Assembly: GCA_002421965.1 (NCBI GenBank)
Contig: DISN01000005.1
Location: forward strand, 1 to 64,000
Direction: 5' to 3'
Length of the DNA: 64,000 nucleotides
Origin: Candidatus Saccharibacteria bacterium UBA6209
GTDB taxonomy: Bacteria > Patescibacteriota > Saccharimonadia > Saccharimonadales > Saccharimonadaceae
The notes under the pieces were generated by a model that worked only from the letters and a program-made list of their open reading frames with translations, was not told where the DNA came from and made no database searches. Below are positions 47,816 through 56,050 of the stretch, one piece after another. The position numbers and the translations under genes are program-made. Numbering within the stretch: the first letter of the stretch is position 1; the number at the start of each line of letters is the position of its first letter.

Positions 47816-48916
47816 ATGGCACAGCGTGATTACTATGAAGTTCTGGGGGTATCAAAAACTGCCTCCGAAGATGAGATTAAAAAAGCCTTCCGTAAGGGTG
47901 CGGTTAAATATCACCCAGATAAAGAAGGCGGTGATGAGGCAAAGTTTAAGGAAATAAATGAGGCCTACGAGGTCCTTAAAGACAAGCAAAAACGTCAACG
48001 CTACGATCAGTTTGGTCATGCCGGCGTTGGTGGAGCGACTGGCGGTGCTCAGGGCAATCCGTTTGAGGGATTCGATTTTGGCGGCCAAGGCATGCAATTT
48101 GACTTTGGCGGCGGCCTAGGTGATATTTTTGGTCAGTTTTTTGGTGGTGCTCAGGGTGCACAACAGGGTCCACGGCGTGGTCGTGATGTTGAAACGAGCA
48201 TTACGCTTACCTTCGAAGAAGCTGTATTCGGCGTAGAAAAGAAAATCTCCCTCAACTTGGATGACGAGTGTGACCACTGTCATGGCACTGGTGCCGAACC
48301 TGGCTATAGCCTAAAGACTTGTCCGGACTGTAAAGGTGCCGGTCAGCAAACCCGTGTGATGAACTCGATATTTGGTCAGATCCAGCAGGCCGTAACCTGT
48401 CAAACTTGTCGCGGTAAGGGCAAGATTCCAGAGAAAGAATGTTCGATTTGTGGCGGCAAGGGCACAACACGCCAAGCTCGCGAGATAAAGATCAAGATCC
48501 CAGCAGGCATAGACGACGGTGCCACCATTCGCCTCCGTGAGCATGGTGAAGCGGTTCAAAATGGCTCAAAGGGCGACCTCTATGTCCATATCCGTGTCAA
48601 GGCACACAAGAAATTCACCAGAGAGGGTAATATTATTCTATCTGTGGAGCACATCTCTATGGTCGACGCGGCCCTCGGTACTGAAATTGATGTCGATACG
48701 GTGGACGGCAAGGTTCGTATGAAAATTCCAGCCGGCACCCAAAACGGCACCGACTTTAAGCTGTCTGGCCATGGTGTGCCGAATTTTCGTAACGAATCTC
48801 GCGGCCCACATATTGTCGGTATCGTTGTAGATATCCCGACAAAACTCTCCAAAAGGCAAAAAGAGATACTGGAAGAGTTCAAGAAGAGCGGTAAAAAGGG
48901 TATATTTGGCATCTAA
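47816..48916 (+). CDS. dnaJ: Chaperone DnaJ (Hsp40, type A)
   Basis: 366 residues. J domain with [11 protein letters not shown] (HPD), Gly/Phe-rich linker, four zinc-finger repeats ([32 protein letters not shown]) and C-terminal substrate-binding beta domains. Own CIRCE-controlled promoter separate from dnaK. Confidence 0.97.
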   Translation: MAQRDYYEVLGVSKTASEDEIKKAFRKGAVKYHPDKEGGDEAKFKEINEAYEVLKDKQKRQRYDQFGHAGVGGATGGAQGNPFEGFDFGGQGMQFDFGGGLGDIFGQFFGGAQGAQQGPRRGRDVETSITLTFEEAVFGVEKKISLNLDDECDHCHGTGAEPGYSLKTCPDCKGAGQQTRVMNSIFGQIQQAVTCQTCRGKGKIPEKECSICGGKGTTRQAREIKIKIPAGIDDGATIRLREHGEAVQNGSKGDLYVHIRVKAHKKFTREGNIILSVEHISMVDAALGTEIDVDTVDGKVRMKIPAGTQNGTDFKLSGHGVPNFRNESRGPHIVGIVVDIPTKLSKRQKEILEEFKKSGKKGIFGI

Positions 48917-48964
48917 GCCGTGATTAAACTTGCTTTTATGTCTAAAGTATGTTATAATCAAATC

Positions 48965-50461
48965 ATGATTCAGACGACTGAACAAATAAATACATCCAGG
49001 CCCCTAGAATATGACATCAGTCCTCGAAGTCTCCCAGAGGCGGGGTTTCAGTCGTATGAGATGCTAAAAAGTAACACCAGCAGCCAGAAGGAGTCTTTCA
49101 TCTCTGGTATGGTGCGTAATCCTGAGCCAACTTATCCGTACCTCGAATCTCTCGCTCAGATGGATGCCGGGATACTTCGTCTTTATGACGCTATAGAGAC
49201 TGTAAAGAATCTTGAGCCAGACGAGGAAAAGGCATCAATTGTTGCGGCTTCTCTTGAGTTTCGCATAGCGGAGATGGAGTACGTCAAACTACTTGGAAGG
49301 CTTGATTTTGCCGTAAAAGAGAGGCTACCCGAAGATAAGGTGAGGGAGTTGGCTGATGAGGTGCGTACTGTTGGTGAGCAGCTATATGGCATACCTAATC
49401 CCGAGATCCGCGATGCGGCGGTTGCTGAGGTTTGGTCGCAGCTCGACGGGAAGCAATTGTCTTCATCGGCCCAGAGACTATATGACGATTTACATAACGG
49501 CTTTTCGTGGAATGGTAGTGAAATTGCACCGTTATCTCGACCCGAGTCAGCCAAGAGCCTGCCCGACTTCAACCATCCGTCGCTCGCATGGGCGGGTGAG
49601 ATCATCCTCGAAGATAGCTCGGAGCTTGAGGCTTATTTCAACGAATGGTGGGCGGACAAGGTGGCAGAGTATGGCGAAGACTACGCAGCATATCCTGAGG
49701 ATATAGTCGAAGCATACAGGGGTGCATTTAAGCTGCTCGATCCCGAGGGTAGGTCTGGAGTTGATGTAATTCTCGATCCCGAGGCATCGGCTCTTTCCTG
49801 GGAGTCTTCGCTTATGGCGATTAAGGTTGGTAAAAAGCGTGCACCAATTTGTAGCGCCGCAACATTATTTCAGAAATACCTACATGAGGGCAAGGGGCAC
49901 GGTGGCCGCGCCATAAGTGGTCTGAGCAGCGGCCTGTCAGTTCTAGGTACGGGACTCTACACTAACACAGTTAGGCCGGATTATTTAACCTTTGAAGAGG
50001 GGCTGTGTACTACTATCGAAGAGGTGGTTAGCGAGTCTGATCCTCAGTGGGATGGCGCTAAGCTTGGTCATTACATTAATATTTCCCTTGTTGCCGATGG
50101 TGCTGATTTTCGTGCGACATTTGAAACTGCGTGGCGCTATCGACTGCTAATGAAGCTGAAGGACGGACAGGACGTGACGGATGACATGGTTGCGAAAGAG
50201 CAGGGAGTCGCCTATACTGCCCTTGTTCGTATATTCCGTGGCACACCAATGAATATGGGCGAGAGTTACCCGGATATACCACCGGTGACGTTTAATAAAG
50301 ACTTAGCGTACTTGAACGGCCGCATACTAGCCATGAATCATATTGCCAAACTGCACGAAACAGAAGATAGCGCTGGGCTAATGAGGTTGTTTGTAGCAAA
50401 GTATGATCCGACAGTTCCTGAGCAGCAAGAAATTGTTGATAAATACTGCTCAGCTGTCTAG
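48965..50461 (+). CDS. DUF1704-like metallopeptidase
   Basis: 498 residues from ATG 48965; an in-frame ATG at 48920 lies upstream of the promoter TTGCTT (48930) / TATAAT (48953-48958), which ends 6 nt before the chosen start. A helical N-terminal region is followed by LFQKYLHEGKGHGGRAISG, an HExxxH zinc motif, and LTFEEGLCTTIEEV. The 'HExxxH ... EEG' layout is that of DUF1704, the family of the eukaryotic MATCAP tubulin carboxypeptidases. Soluble, no signal peptide; the substrate here is unknown. Confidence 0.75.
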   Translation: MIQTTEQINTSRPLEYDISPRSLPEAGFQSYEMLKSNTSSQKESFISGMVRNPEPTYPYLESLAQMDAGILRLYDAIETVKNLEPDEEKASIVAASLEFRIAEMEYVKLLGRLDFAVKERLPEDKVRELADEVRTVGEQLYGIPNPEIRDAAVAEVWSQLDGKQLSSSAQRLYDDLHNGFSWNGSEIAPLSRPESAKSLPDFNHPSLAWAGEIILEDSSELEAYFNEWWADKVAEYGEDYAAYPEDIVEAYRGAFKLLDPEGRSGVDVILDPEASALSWESSLMAIKVGKKRAPICSAATLFQKYLHEGKGHGGRAISGLSSGLSVLGTGLYTNTVRPDYLTFEEGLCTTIEEVVSESDPQWDGAKLGHYINISLVADGADFRATFETAWRYRLLMKLKDGQDVTDDMVAKEQGVAYTALVRIFRGTPMNMGESYPDIPPVTFNKDLAYLNGRILAMNHIAKLHETEDSAGLMRLFVAKYDPTVPEQQEIVDKYCSAV

Positions 50462-50517
50462 GGTAAAGTGGGCGACTAGGGCTGGACATTTCAGCTAAGT
50501 TATGCTATTATGAAATA

Positions 50518-51048
50518 ATGAGTGAAAAAAGCAACAGTCTAATAACGGTTGGTCGTACTGAGAGGATTGATATCCCTGTAGAGGGGATAAAAAATGTACC
50601 TGCTAAGATTGATACTGGGGCTGATAGTTCGTCAATTTGGGCATCAGAGTTGAGTATTGATGACGACAATGTGCTGTCGTTTTGCTTGTTTGCTAAGGGC
50701 TCGCCGTATTATACTGGTAAGAGGCATGAAGCGCGCGGCTACACTGCCATCGGGGTTCGTAGCGCTCATGGTACGCTCCAGGTGCGCTATAAGATCCAGA
50801 TGGTGGTACGATTGGGTGGTAGGCGAGTTAGGGCGACATTTACTTTGTCTGATCGCTCACAGAACACCTATCCAGTATTGATTGGCTGCAGGCTATTGAG
50901 CAAAAAATTCTTGGTAGATGTCTCTAAGGGGTCTAGATTAGCCACTAATAAACCCATACACGGCCTACGCGAAGAGCTGAACCAAGATCCAAAGGCATTT
51001 TTTGAAAAATATCACAGTAATAATCACCGAGGAGATGTAGATCTATGA
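50518..51048 (+). CDS. RimB-like retropepsin-fold protease
   Basis: 176 residues. VPAKIDTGADSSSIWA is the aspartic-protease-like DTGA motif of the 'ATP-dependent zinc protease' (RimB, pfam05618-type) family, with PVLIGCRLLSKKFLVDVS near the end. In other bacteria it is coupled to RimK and trims glutamate tails. Overlaps rimK by 4 bp. TATTAT (50506-50511) ends 6 nt before the ATG, with TGGACA as -35. Confidence 0.85.
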   Translation: MSEKSNSLITVGRTERIDIPVEGIKNVPAKIDTGADSSSIWASELSIDDDNVLSFCLFAKGSPYYTGKRHEARGYTAIGVRSAHGTLQVRYKIQMVVRLGGRRVRATFTLSDRSQNTYPVLIGCRLLSKKFLVDVSKGSRLATNKPIHGLREELNQDPKAFFEKYHSNNHRGDVDL

Positions 51049-51956
51049 AAATCGCAATTCTATCGAACGGCAACGCCAACTACTCTACTAAACGCCTCGC
51101 TGAGGTGGCAAAATCCCGTGGCCACGAGGTTAAGGTTATCAAATACAAGAACGCTTACGCGTCAATCGAACAAAACAACCCTAACCTAAGCTATCGCGGT
51201 AAGGAGCTTGGGCATTTTGATGCTATTATCCCTCGTATTGCTAGCAACATGACCCGCTACGGTACGGCTATGCTTAGGCAGATGGAGATGCAGGGCATGT
51301 ATACGGTTTCTAGCTCGATTGCGATTAGTCGAACACGAGACAAGCTGCGAAGCATGCAGCTATTGTCAAAGGCCGGCGTGGCAATTCCAAAGACGGTGTT
51401 TAGTCGTAATACTGCCGATATCGATGATCTTATAGAGATGGCCGGTGGCGTACCGGTAATTATTAAGCTAGCCAGAGGTACTCACGGTAACGGCGTAGTT
51501 TTGGCCGAGACAAAAAAGGCCGCTAAGTCTGTGCTCCAGGCATTTTATCTGCAGAACGAAGACGGAACTAACATTTTGGTTCAGGAGTTTATCGAGGAAT
51601 CGGCCGGAACTGATATTCGTGCTTTTGTTGTCGGCGGACGAGTGGTGGCAAGCATGAAGCGTCAGAGTCTTGATGACGATTTTCGGTCCAATCTACATAA
51701 GGGCGGCGAGGGTGCTGTCGTCAAGCTTACTGAAGAAGAGCGCAAGATGGCGGTCAGGGCTGCCCGTGCTATGGGCCTGAGCGTAGCTGGCGTAGATATG
51801 ATGCGTTCGGCAAGGGGTCCACTGGTACTTGAGGTGAATGCTAGTCCTGGGTTTGGTATTGAAAAGATCACTAAGCGTGATGTTGCGACGCCAATTATTG
51901 AATACATTGAGCAAAACGCTAAGCGTCGCCCAAAAAAAGACAAGATCGGCGCCTAG
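51045..51956 (+). CDS. rimK: RimK-like ATP-grasp ligase
   Basis: 303 residues. N-terminal MKIAILSNGNANYSTKRLAE, then ATP-grasp: SSIAISRTRDKLRSMQLLSK, VIIKLARGTHGNGVVL, VQEFIEESAGTDIRAFVVGG and the metal site LVLEVNASPGFGIEKI. RimK adds glutamates to the C-terminus of ribosomal protein S6; together with the RimB-like gene this makes an add/remove pair. The real substrate here is not shown by sequence. Confidence 0.9.
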   Translation: MKIAILSNGNANYSTKRLAEVAKSRGHEVKVIKYKNAYASIEQNNPNLSYRGKELGHFDAIIPRIASNMTRYGTAMLRQMEMQGMYTVSSSIAISRTRDKLRSMQLLSKAGVAIPKTVFSRNTADIDDLIEMAGGVPVIIKLARGTHGNGVVLAETKKAAKSVLQAFYLQNEDGTNILVQEFIEESAGTDIRAFVVGGRVVASMKRQSLDDDFRSNLHKGGEGAVVKLTEEERKMAVRAARAMGLSVAGVDMMRSARGPLVLEVNASPGFGIEKITKRDVATPIIEYIEQNAKRRPKKDKIGA

Positions 51957-51995
51957 CCGGCTGCTGTCTGTCACTCCTCGTGATATGATATAGAT

Positions 51996-52481
51996 ATGGA
52001 CAAGCAGGACAGGAATCTGCAGAAGAAAGCTCCATGGATGATTGCTGTCATTGTGGCCGTGCTGGTTCTTGTGGCATCGGCCGTTGGGTGGTATTGGCTG
52101 CCTGACGATCAGATCGTTGAGCTTGGCGGCACGACTTATAGGGCCGAGGTAGTCGACAGCCCTAAAACTAGGGCTAGGGGTCTGTCTGGCAGGAAGTCTC
52201 TGGATGAGAATCGAGCGATGCTGTTTGAGTTTAATGATAGTGATTTTCATAGTTTTTGGATGAAGGATATGCAGTTTTCGATTGATATTATCTGGATGGA
52301 CAAGTTTCGGCAAGTTGTCCATGTAGAGCGGGGATTGCAGCCTGATAAACCTCCTCATAAGTCGTATCGACCTGACAAGAAAGCTAAGTATGTACTGGAA
52401 GTAGCGGCTGGTCAGGCGGATAATGTAACAGTTGGGGATAAGATGACAGTAAAAAAGGAGGGTGCTGGATGGAAGTTATAG
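51996..52481 (+). CDS. DUF192 anchored protein
   Basis: 161 residues. Membrane helix (MIAVIVAVLVLVASAVGWYW), then the DUF192 domain: KTRARGLSGRKSLDENRAML and HSFWMKDMQFSIDIIWMD ... VLEVAAGQAD. Function of the family is not established. TATGAT ends 6 nt before the ATG. Overlaps the next gene by 13 bp. Confidence 0.88.
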   Translation: MDKQDRNLQKKAPWMIAVIVAVLVLVASAVGWYWLPDDQIVELGGTTYRAEVVDSPKTRARGLSGRKSLDENRAMLFEFNDSDFHSFWMKDMQFSIDIIWMDKFRQVVHVERGLQPDKPPHKSYRPDKKAKYVLEVAAGQADNVTVGDKMTVKKEGAGWKL

Positions 52482-52954
52482 TTATGTTCGTTGCAATAGT
52501 TCTGGCGGTTTTTGTCGGTGCTTTTGTGTCGGGTCGGCGATTTGGTGTGCTGTCACTGAGTCTAGCTGCCGGATCGATTTTGTCGGGATTTTGGGCTACT
52601 GGGCTGGCGGTGCTAGTTGAGGCATTCGGAGTAGGTGGCGGTAAGTTGCCGCCAGAGGTGGTGGCAACAGTTGTGCTGCTAGTCGCGCCGGCTGCGATAC
52701 TTCTGTTTAGCGGCCCTAAGTACAGTAAAAAGTTTGGCCGAGTGGTGTCGGCGCTAGCCATTGGTGTGCTGACGGCGGCGTTTTTGGTCAAGCCCCTTGG
52801 TGGCCTGATGTCGCTCAGCGGCGGCGCCCTTGAGGTTTATCGATTTTTGGCGGATTATTGGCAGTACGTGGTGGGCGTTGGGTTGATACTTGGAGTGTTG
52901 GATTTGTTTATGCTGCATACCAAAAATCTGCTCAAGTCCGATAAAAAACATTGA
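52469..52954 (+). CDS. Multi-pass membrane protein, unknown
   Basis: 161 residues with about five membrane helices (VIVMFVAIVLAVFVGAFVSG; LSLAAGSILSGFWATGLAVL; VVATVVLLVAPAAILLFSG; VVSALAIGVLTAAFLVKPLG; YWQYVVGVGLILGVLDLFML). Coupled to the DUF192 gene by overlap. Similar in layout to CvpA-type proteins; not claimed as such. Confidence 0.7.
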   Translation: MEVIVMFVAIVLAVFVGAFVSGRRFGVLSLSLAAGSILSGFWATGLAVLVEAFGVGGGKLPPEVVATVVLLVAPAAILLFSGPKYSKKFGRVVSALAIGVLTAAFLVKPLGGLMSLSGGALEVYRFLADYWQYVVGVGLILGVLDLFMLHTKNLLKSDKKH

Positions 52955-52979
52955 CATAAGCACTAATCTGTGATAAGAT
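52951..52979 (+). promoter_or_regulatory. Promoter of the tRNA-Lys transcript
   Basis: TTGACA (52951-52956), 17-nt spacer, TAAGAT (52974-52979). The predicted start at ~52986 is ~180 nt before the tRNA, so the upstream tRNA remnant is transcribed. Confidence 0.85.
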
Positions 52980-53041
52980 GAGGGAGGTAGTTTATAGACT
53001 ACCGATTGTTTGGCGTGTGTCAAGCAAGTGAACATTATTTG

Positions 53042-53119
53042 CAATTTGGGTCCGTAGCTCAGCTGCTGTCCGAGATGCTTGTCGCCGAGTGAAATCATTA
53101 AGCACCAGGTGCTCAAGCC
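53042..53119 (+). pseudogene. Detached 5' part of tRNA-Lys plus inverted segment
   Basis: 53042-53065 is a 24-nt perfect copy of 53162-53185 (5' flank, acceptor 5' strand, D-stem). AGGTGCTCAAGCC (53107-53119) is an inverted copy (11 of 13) of the D-stem/anticodon-stem segment of the real tRNA. Confidence 0.85.
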
Positions 53120-53167
53120 GAAATCACTGACAGTAGTTGAGCCGAGATTCATGTAAATTACCAATTT

Positions 53168-53244
53168 GGGTCCGTAGCTCAGCTGGTTAGAGCACCTGCC
53201 TTTTAAGCAGGGTGTCATGGGTTCAAGCCCCATCGGACCCTCCA
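53168..53244 (+). tRNA. tRNA-Lys (TTT)
   Basis: 77 nt with CCA. Acceptor GGGTCCG / CGGACCC, anticodon arm CCTGC-CTTTTAA-GCAGG, T-arm ATGGG-TTCAAGC-CCCAT. Anticodon TTT. Partial copies of both halves flank it. Confidence 0.97.
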
Positions 53245-53281
53245 AAGAAAAAACCTCACCTTTTGGTGGGGATTTTTCTTT
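53244..53281 (+). terminator. First terminator after tRNA-Lys
   Basis: AAAGAAAAAACCTCACC-TTTT-GGTGGGGATTTTTCTTT directly after the CCA. Confidence 0.85.
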
Positions 53282-53294
53282 AGCATTGGTTGTT

Positions 53295-53446
53295 GGCTTG
53301 AACGCCGTTGACACCCGTAGGTGGAATGGGTGAGGACTGCCGGTGGCAGTCCGCAAGGAAACCTTCCGATGCGGTCTGTGATCGCAATCGTGAAGTTTCG
53401 GGGTCGCGGGACGTGACCAAGCCCCATCGGACCCTCCAAAGAAAAA
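53295..53446 (+). pseudogene. Detached 3' end of tRNA-Lys with inverted T-arm and filler
   Basis: 53418-53446 is a 29-nt perfect copy of 53224-53252 (T-loop 3' part through CCA into the terminator). At the other end GGCTTGAAC (53295-53303) and TGACACCC (53309-53316) are an inverted copy of the T-arm. The ~100 nt between hold the hairpin GGACTGCC-GGT-GGCAGTCC and are unrelated to the repeat found at the other three tRNAs. Confidence 0.85.
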
Positions 53447-53480
53447 GACCCATCACAGTATATGGGTCTTTTTCTTTGGA
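53435..53480 (+). terminator. Second terminator, abutting the GH5 promoter
   Basis: A near-perfect 18-19-bp stem from TCCAAAGAAAAAGACCCAT to ATGGGTCTTTTTCTTTGGA with a short loop. It ends one base before the -10 box of the next gene. Confidence 0.85.
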
Positions 53481-53493
53481 GTATAATTGGGAC

Positions 53494-54504
53494 ATGGATG
53501 ATATATTTCTTCGGGGTGTAAATTTAGGCGGATGGTTGGTGCTTGAGAAGTGGATGACACCCTCGCTATTCGCCGGCACAGAAGCGATTGATGAGTATAC
53601 CTTTATGCAGACTCCGGGCGCTGTCGAAAAAATAGACCAACATCGTAGGTCATTTATTACAGAAGCAGACTTCAAATGGCTTAGAAAACATGGGGTAAAT
53701 GCCATACGTATACCGGTGGGGTATTGGGTACTTGAGGGCGATGAGCCGTATGTAGGGGCTAGGAAATATCTAGATTGGGCAATGGTAATGGCGGAGAGGT
53801 ATGAACTCAAGGTCGTTATCGACGTGCATGGCTTGCCTGGGTCGCAGAATGGCTGGGATCATAGTGGGCGTGTTGGCAGGGCCTTGTGGTATAAAGATGC
53901 TGCCTATCGTCAACGGAGTGTGGAGGCGGTTGCGCGTATTGCCGATCGCTATAAAGATAGTGTTACGCTTTGGGGCATCCAGGTAATAAACGAGCCACGG
54001 CTTGCGCCGTATCAACTAGTGTCGTTCTATCGGCTCCGTCATTACTATCGTCAGGTGTATCAGCGCCTAACGGGCATAGTGCCGCCAGCCGTAGCAATTA
54101 TCGTTAGCGACGCCTTTGCTCCGCGATTGATGTCGGGAGTGCTGCGCTCAAGTAGCCACTCTGTCGTACTTGACGTTCATCTGTACCATATGGCGACACC
54201 ATTTGCTAAGTGGCTATCGGTTGATTGGTTTTTGCGTAAAACAATGCGGCGCGAGAGGATGCTCAAAAGGTTATCGCGCACTCAACCTATTATTATCGGA
54301 GAGTGGAGCGGAGTGATAAGCGGGGAAACAATGCGTCATGTACCAAAAGAACAGCATGATGAGCTCTTTGCGCATTATGTGGCGTTGCAGCAAGATGTTT
54401 ATCGCACAACTGCAGGATGGTTTTATTGGAGCTATAAAGCAGAAAAACCTGGCCAGTGGAATTTTCGTTCGCAGGTTGAAGATGGGCTAATTAAAGTTAC
54501 ATAG
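53494..54504 (+). CDS. GH5 exo-beta-1,3-glucanase-like glycosidase
   Basis: 336 residues from ATG 53494; TATAAT (53482-53487) ends 6 nt before it, and the longer ORF upstream runs through tRNA-remnant DNA. RGVNLGGWLVLEKWMTPSLF is the start typical of fungal-type GH5 (subfamily 9) exo-1,3-glucanases. Other features are GVNAIRIPVGYW, DVHGLPGSQNG, acid/base Glu in QVINEPRLA and nucleophile Glu in IIIGEWSG. No signal peptide, so a cytoplasmic enzyme is predicted, which is odd for a glucanase. Confidence 0.88.
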   Translation: MDDIFLRGVNLGGWLVLEKWMTPSLFAGTEAIDEYTFMQTPGAVEKIDQHRRSFITEADFKWLRKHGVNAIRIPVGYWVLEGDEPYVGARKYLDWAMVMAERYELKVVIDVHGLPGSQNGWDHSGRVGRALWYKDAAYRQRSVEAVARIADRYKDSVTLWGIQVINEPRLAPYQLVSFYRLRHYYRQVYQRLTGIVPPAVAIIVSDAFAPRLMSGVLRSSSHSVVLDVHLYHMATPFAKWLSVDWFLRKTMRRERMLKRLSRTQPIIIGEWSGVISGETMRHVPKEQHDELFAHYVALQQDVYRTTAGWFYWSYKAEKPGQWNFRSQVEDGLIKVT

Positions 54505-54528
54505 GTTGGGTGTAGGTATAATAGTGTC

Positions 54529-55980
54529 ATGTATCCGTGGGCACTGCGAAAAATTCATATCTCTTGGTTGATAGCGAGCTGCTGCACTGGCGTAGTGGTC
54601 GGGGTAATCGCAAGTATGTATGCACCTTATGGTCTGTTTTCTGGCACGCAGTGGCTACTGCTTGGCTGCGTATTGTTGCTTCCACTCGTGAAGCAACAGA
54701 GGCTATGGATGGTCGTGCTTGCGGTGCTTGCTGGCGTGATATTAGGATTGTGGCGAGCTGGTGTGGGTCAGGTGGGCATGGAGCAGTATGAAGGATTAGT
54801 GGGCGAGCGGGTTGAAGTGTCAGGGCGCATCACAGAAGATCCTGATATTGATAAGCGCGGCATGACCGTACTACGCCTTACTGACATTAACATATATGAG
54901 CGACAGTTGCCTGGTAATATTTGGGTGACCATGGCAAAAAATGATGCTCTCAGACGTAGCGACCGAGTGGTGGTCGATGGCAAAATGACGGATGGGTTTG
55001 GGTCATTTTCGGGTGCTATTTATCAGGCGGATATTGTCAAGGTTGAGCGACCGGTGCCAGGAGATGTGGCTGTTGGCGTGCGGGATTGGTTTGCTGAGCG
55101 AGTTAGGCTACACGTGCCGGATCCCGAGGCTTCGTTGGGGCTAGGTTACTTGTTAGGACTCAGGCGATCATTGCCTGCTGGGCTGGTCGAGGCGCTGCAA
55201 GTTGCTGGCTTGACGCATATTATTGTGGCAAGTGGGTATAACTTAACGATACTTGTTAGGCTGAGTCGAAGATTGTTCGTTCGGGTGTCGAAATATTTAG
55301 CGATGCTGTCGAGCACAGCGATGATACTGTGTTTTATGGCGGTGACTGGAATGAGCCCGAGTATGTCGCGTGCTGGGCTGGTGGCTGGGTTGAGTTTGGC
55401 GGCGTGGTACTATGGTCGCAAGGTTCACCCGCTAGTGCTGCTACCTTTAGCGGCAGCGGTGACTTTAATAATAAACCCTAGTTTTGGCTGGAGCGACTTG
55501 GGCTGGCAGTTAAGTTTTGGAGCATTTGCTGGAGTGATTTTGTTAGCGCCGCTACTTCAGCGTTATTTCTTTGGCGATAAGCCGCCGGGTAATATTAGAC
55601 AGATTTTGGGCGAGACGATATCGGCTCAGTTGATGACTTTGCCAATTTTGGTAATGGCTTTTGGGGTGATGAGTAATGTGGCGGTTATAGCGAATATTAT
55701 GATATTGCCACTAGTACCTCTGGCGATGTTATTGGTGTTTTTGACGGGGATTCTGGCGACAATACCGGTTATCGGTATGTTGATTGCCTATCCGACGACT
55801 TGGCTGCTGAGCTATATGGTCTGGGTTGCTGAGTGGACATCCTCAGTATCTTGGGCGCAGATGGAGGTTGAGATTGGTTGGTGGGTGACTGTAGCATTTT
55901 ACATACTGCTGGGGTTGGCGATTTGGTATATGAAGCGAGCCACTGGATATAGGCTTGGAGATAGTAGCATTGTTGAGTGA
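54529..55980 (+). CDS. comEC: ComEC/Rec2-family DNA uptake channel, no C-terminal nuclease domain
   Basis: 483 residues. N-terminal membrane segments and a DUF4131-type OB domain (GERVEVSGRITEDPDID), then the competence domain (LGYLLGLRRSLPAGLVEALQ, GLTHIIVASGYNLTILV, MSPSMSRAGLVAGLSLAAWY). The metallo-beta-lactamase domain of full-length ComEC is missing. Imports single-stranded DNA. TATAAT (54517-54522) ends 6 nt before the ATG. Confidence 0.92.
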   Translation: MYPWALRKIHISWLIASCCTGVVVGVIASMYAPYGLFSGTQWLLLGCVLLLPLVKQQRLWMVVLAVLAGVILGLWRAGVGQVGMEQYEGLVGERVEVSGRITEDPDIDKRGMTVLRLTDINIYERQLPGNIWVTMAKNDALRRSDRVVVDGKMTDGFGSFSGAIYQADIVKVERPVPGDVAVGVRDWFAERVRLHVPDPEASLGLGYLLGLRRSLPAGLVEALQVAGLTHIIVASGYNLTILVRLSRRLFVRVSKYLAMLSSTAMILCFMAVTGMSPSMSRAGLVAGLSLAAWYYGRKVHPLVLLPLAAAVTLIINPSFGWSDLGWQLSFGAFAGVILLAPLLQRYFFGDKPPGNIRQILGETISAQLMTLPILVMAFGVMSNVAVIANIMILPLVPLAMLLVFLTGILATIPVIGMLIAYPTTWLLSYMVWVAEWTSSVSWAQMEVEIGWWVTVAFYILLGLAIWYMKRATGYRLGDSSIVE

Positions 55981-55981
55981 T

Positions 55982-56010
55982 TTGCCAACACCGCTTAACA
56001 GATGTATAAT
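55982..56010 (+). promoter_or_regulatory. Promoter of yebC
   Basis: TTGCCA (55982-55987), 17-nt spacer, TATAAT (56005-56010). The leader is ~35 nt and carries CTGGAGAAA before the ATG. Confidence 0.75.
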
Positions 56011-56050
56011 AATAGGCAAGTAAGATAACAACTTAATCTGGAGAAACGGT

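Noticed and set aside
53308..53493. N-terminal extension of the GH5 ORF
   Set aside because: It runs through the tRNA-Lys 3' remnant and a terminator hairpin; promoter spacing and family start both favour ATG 53494.
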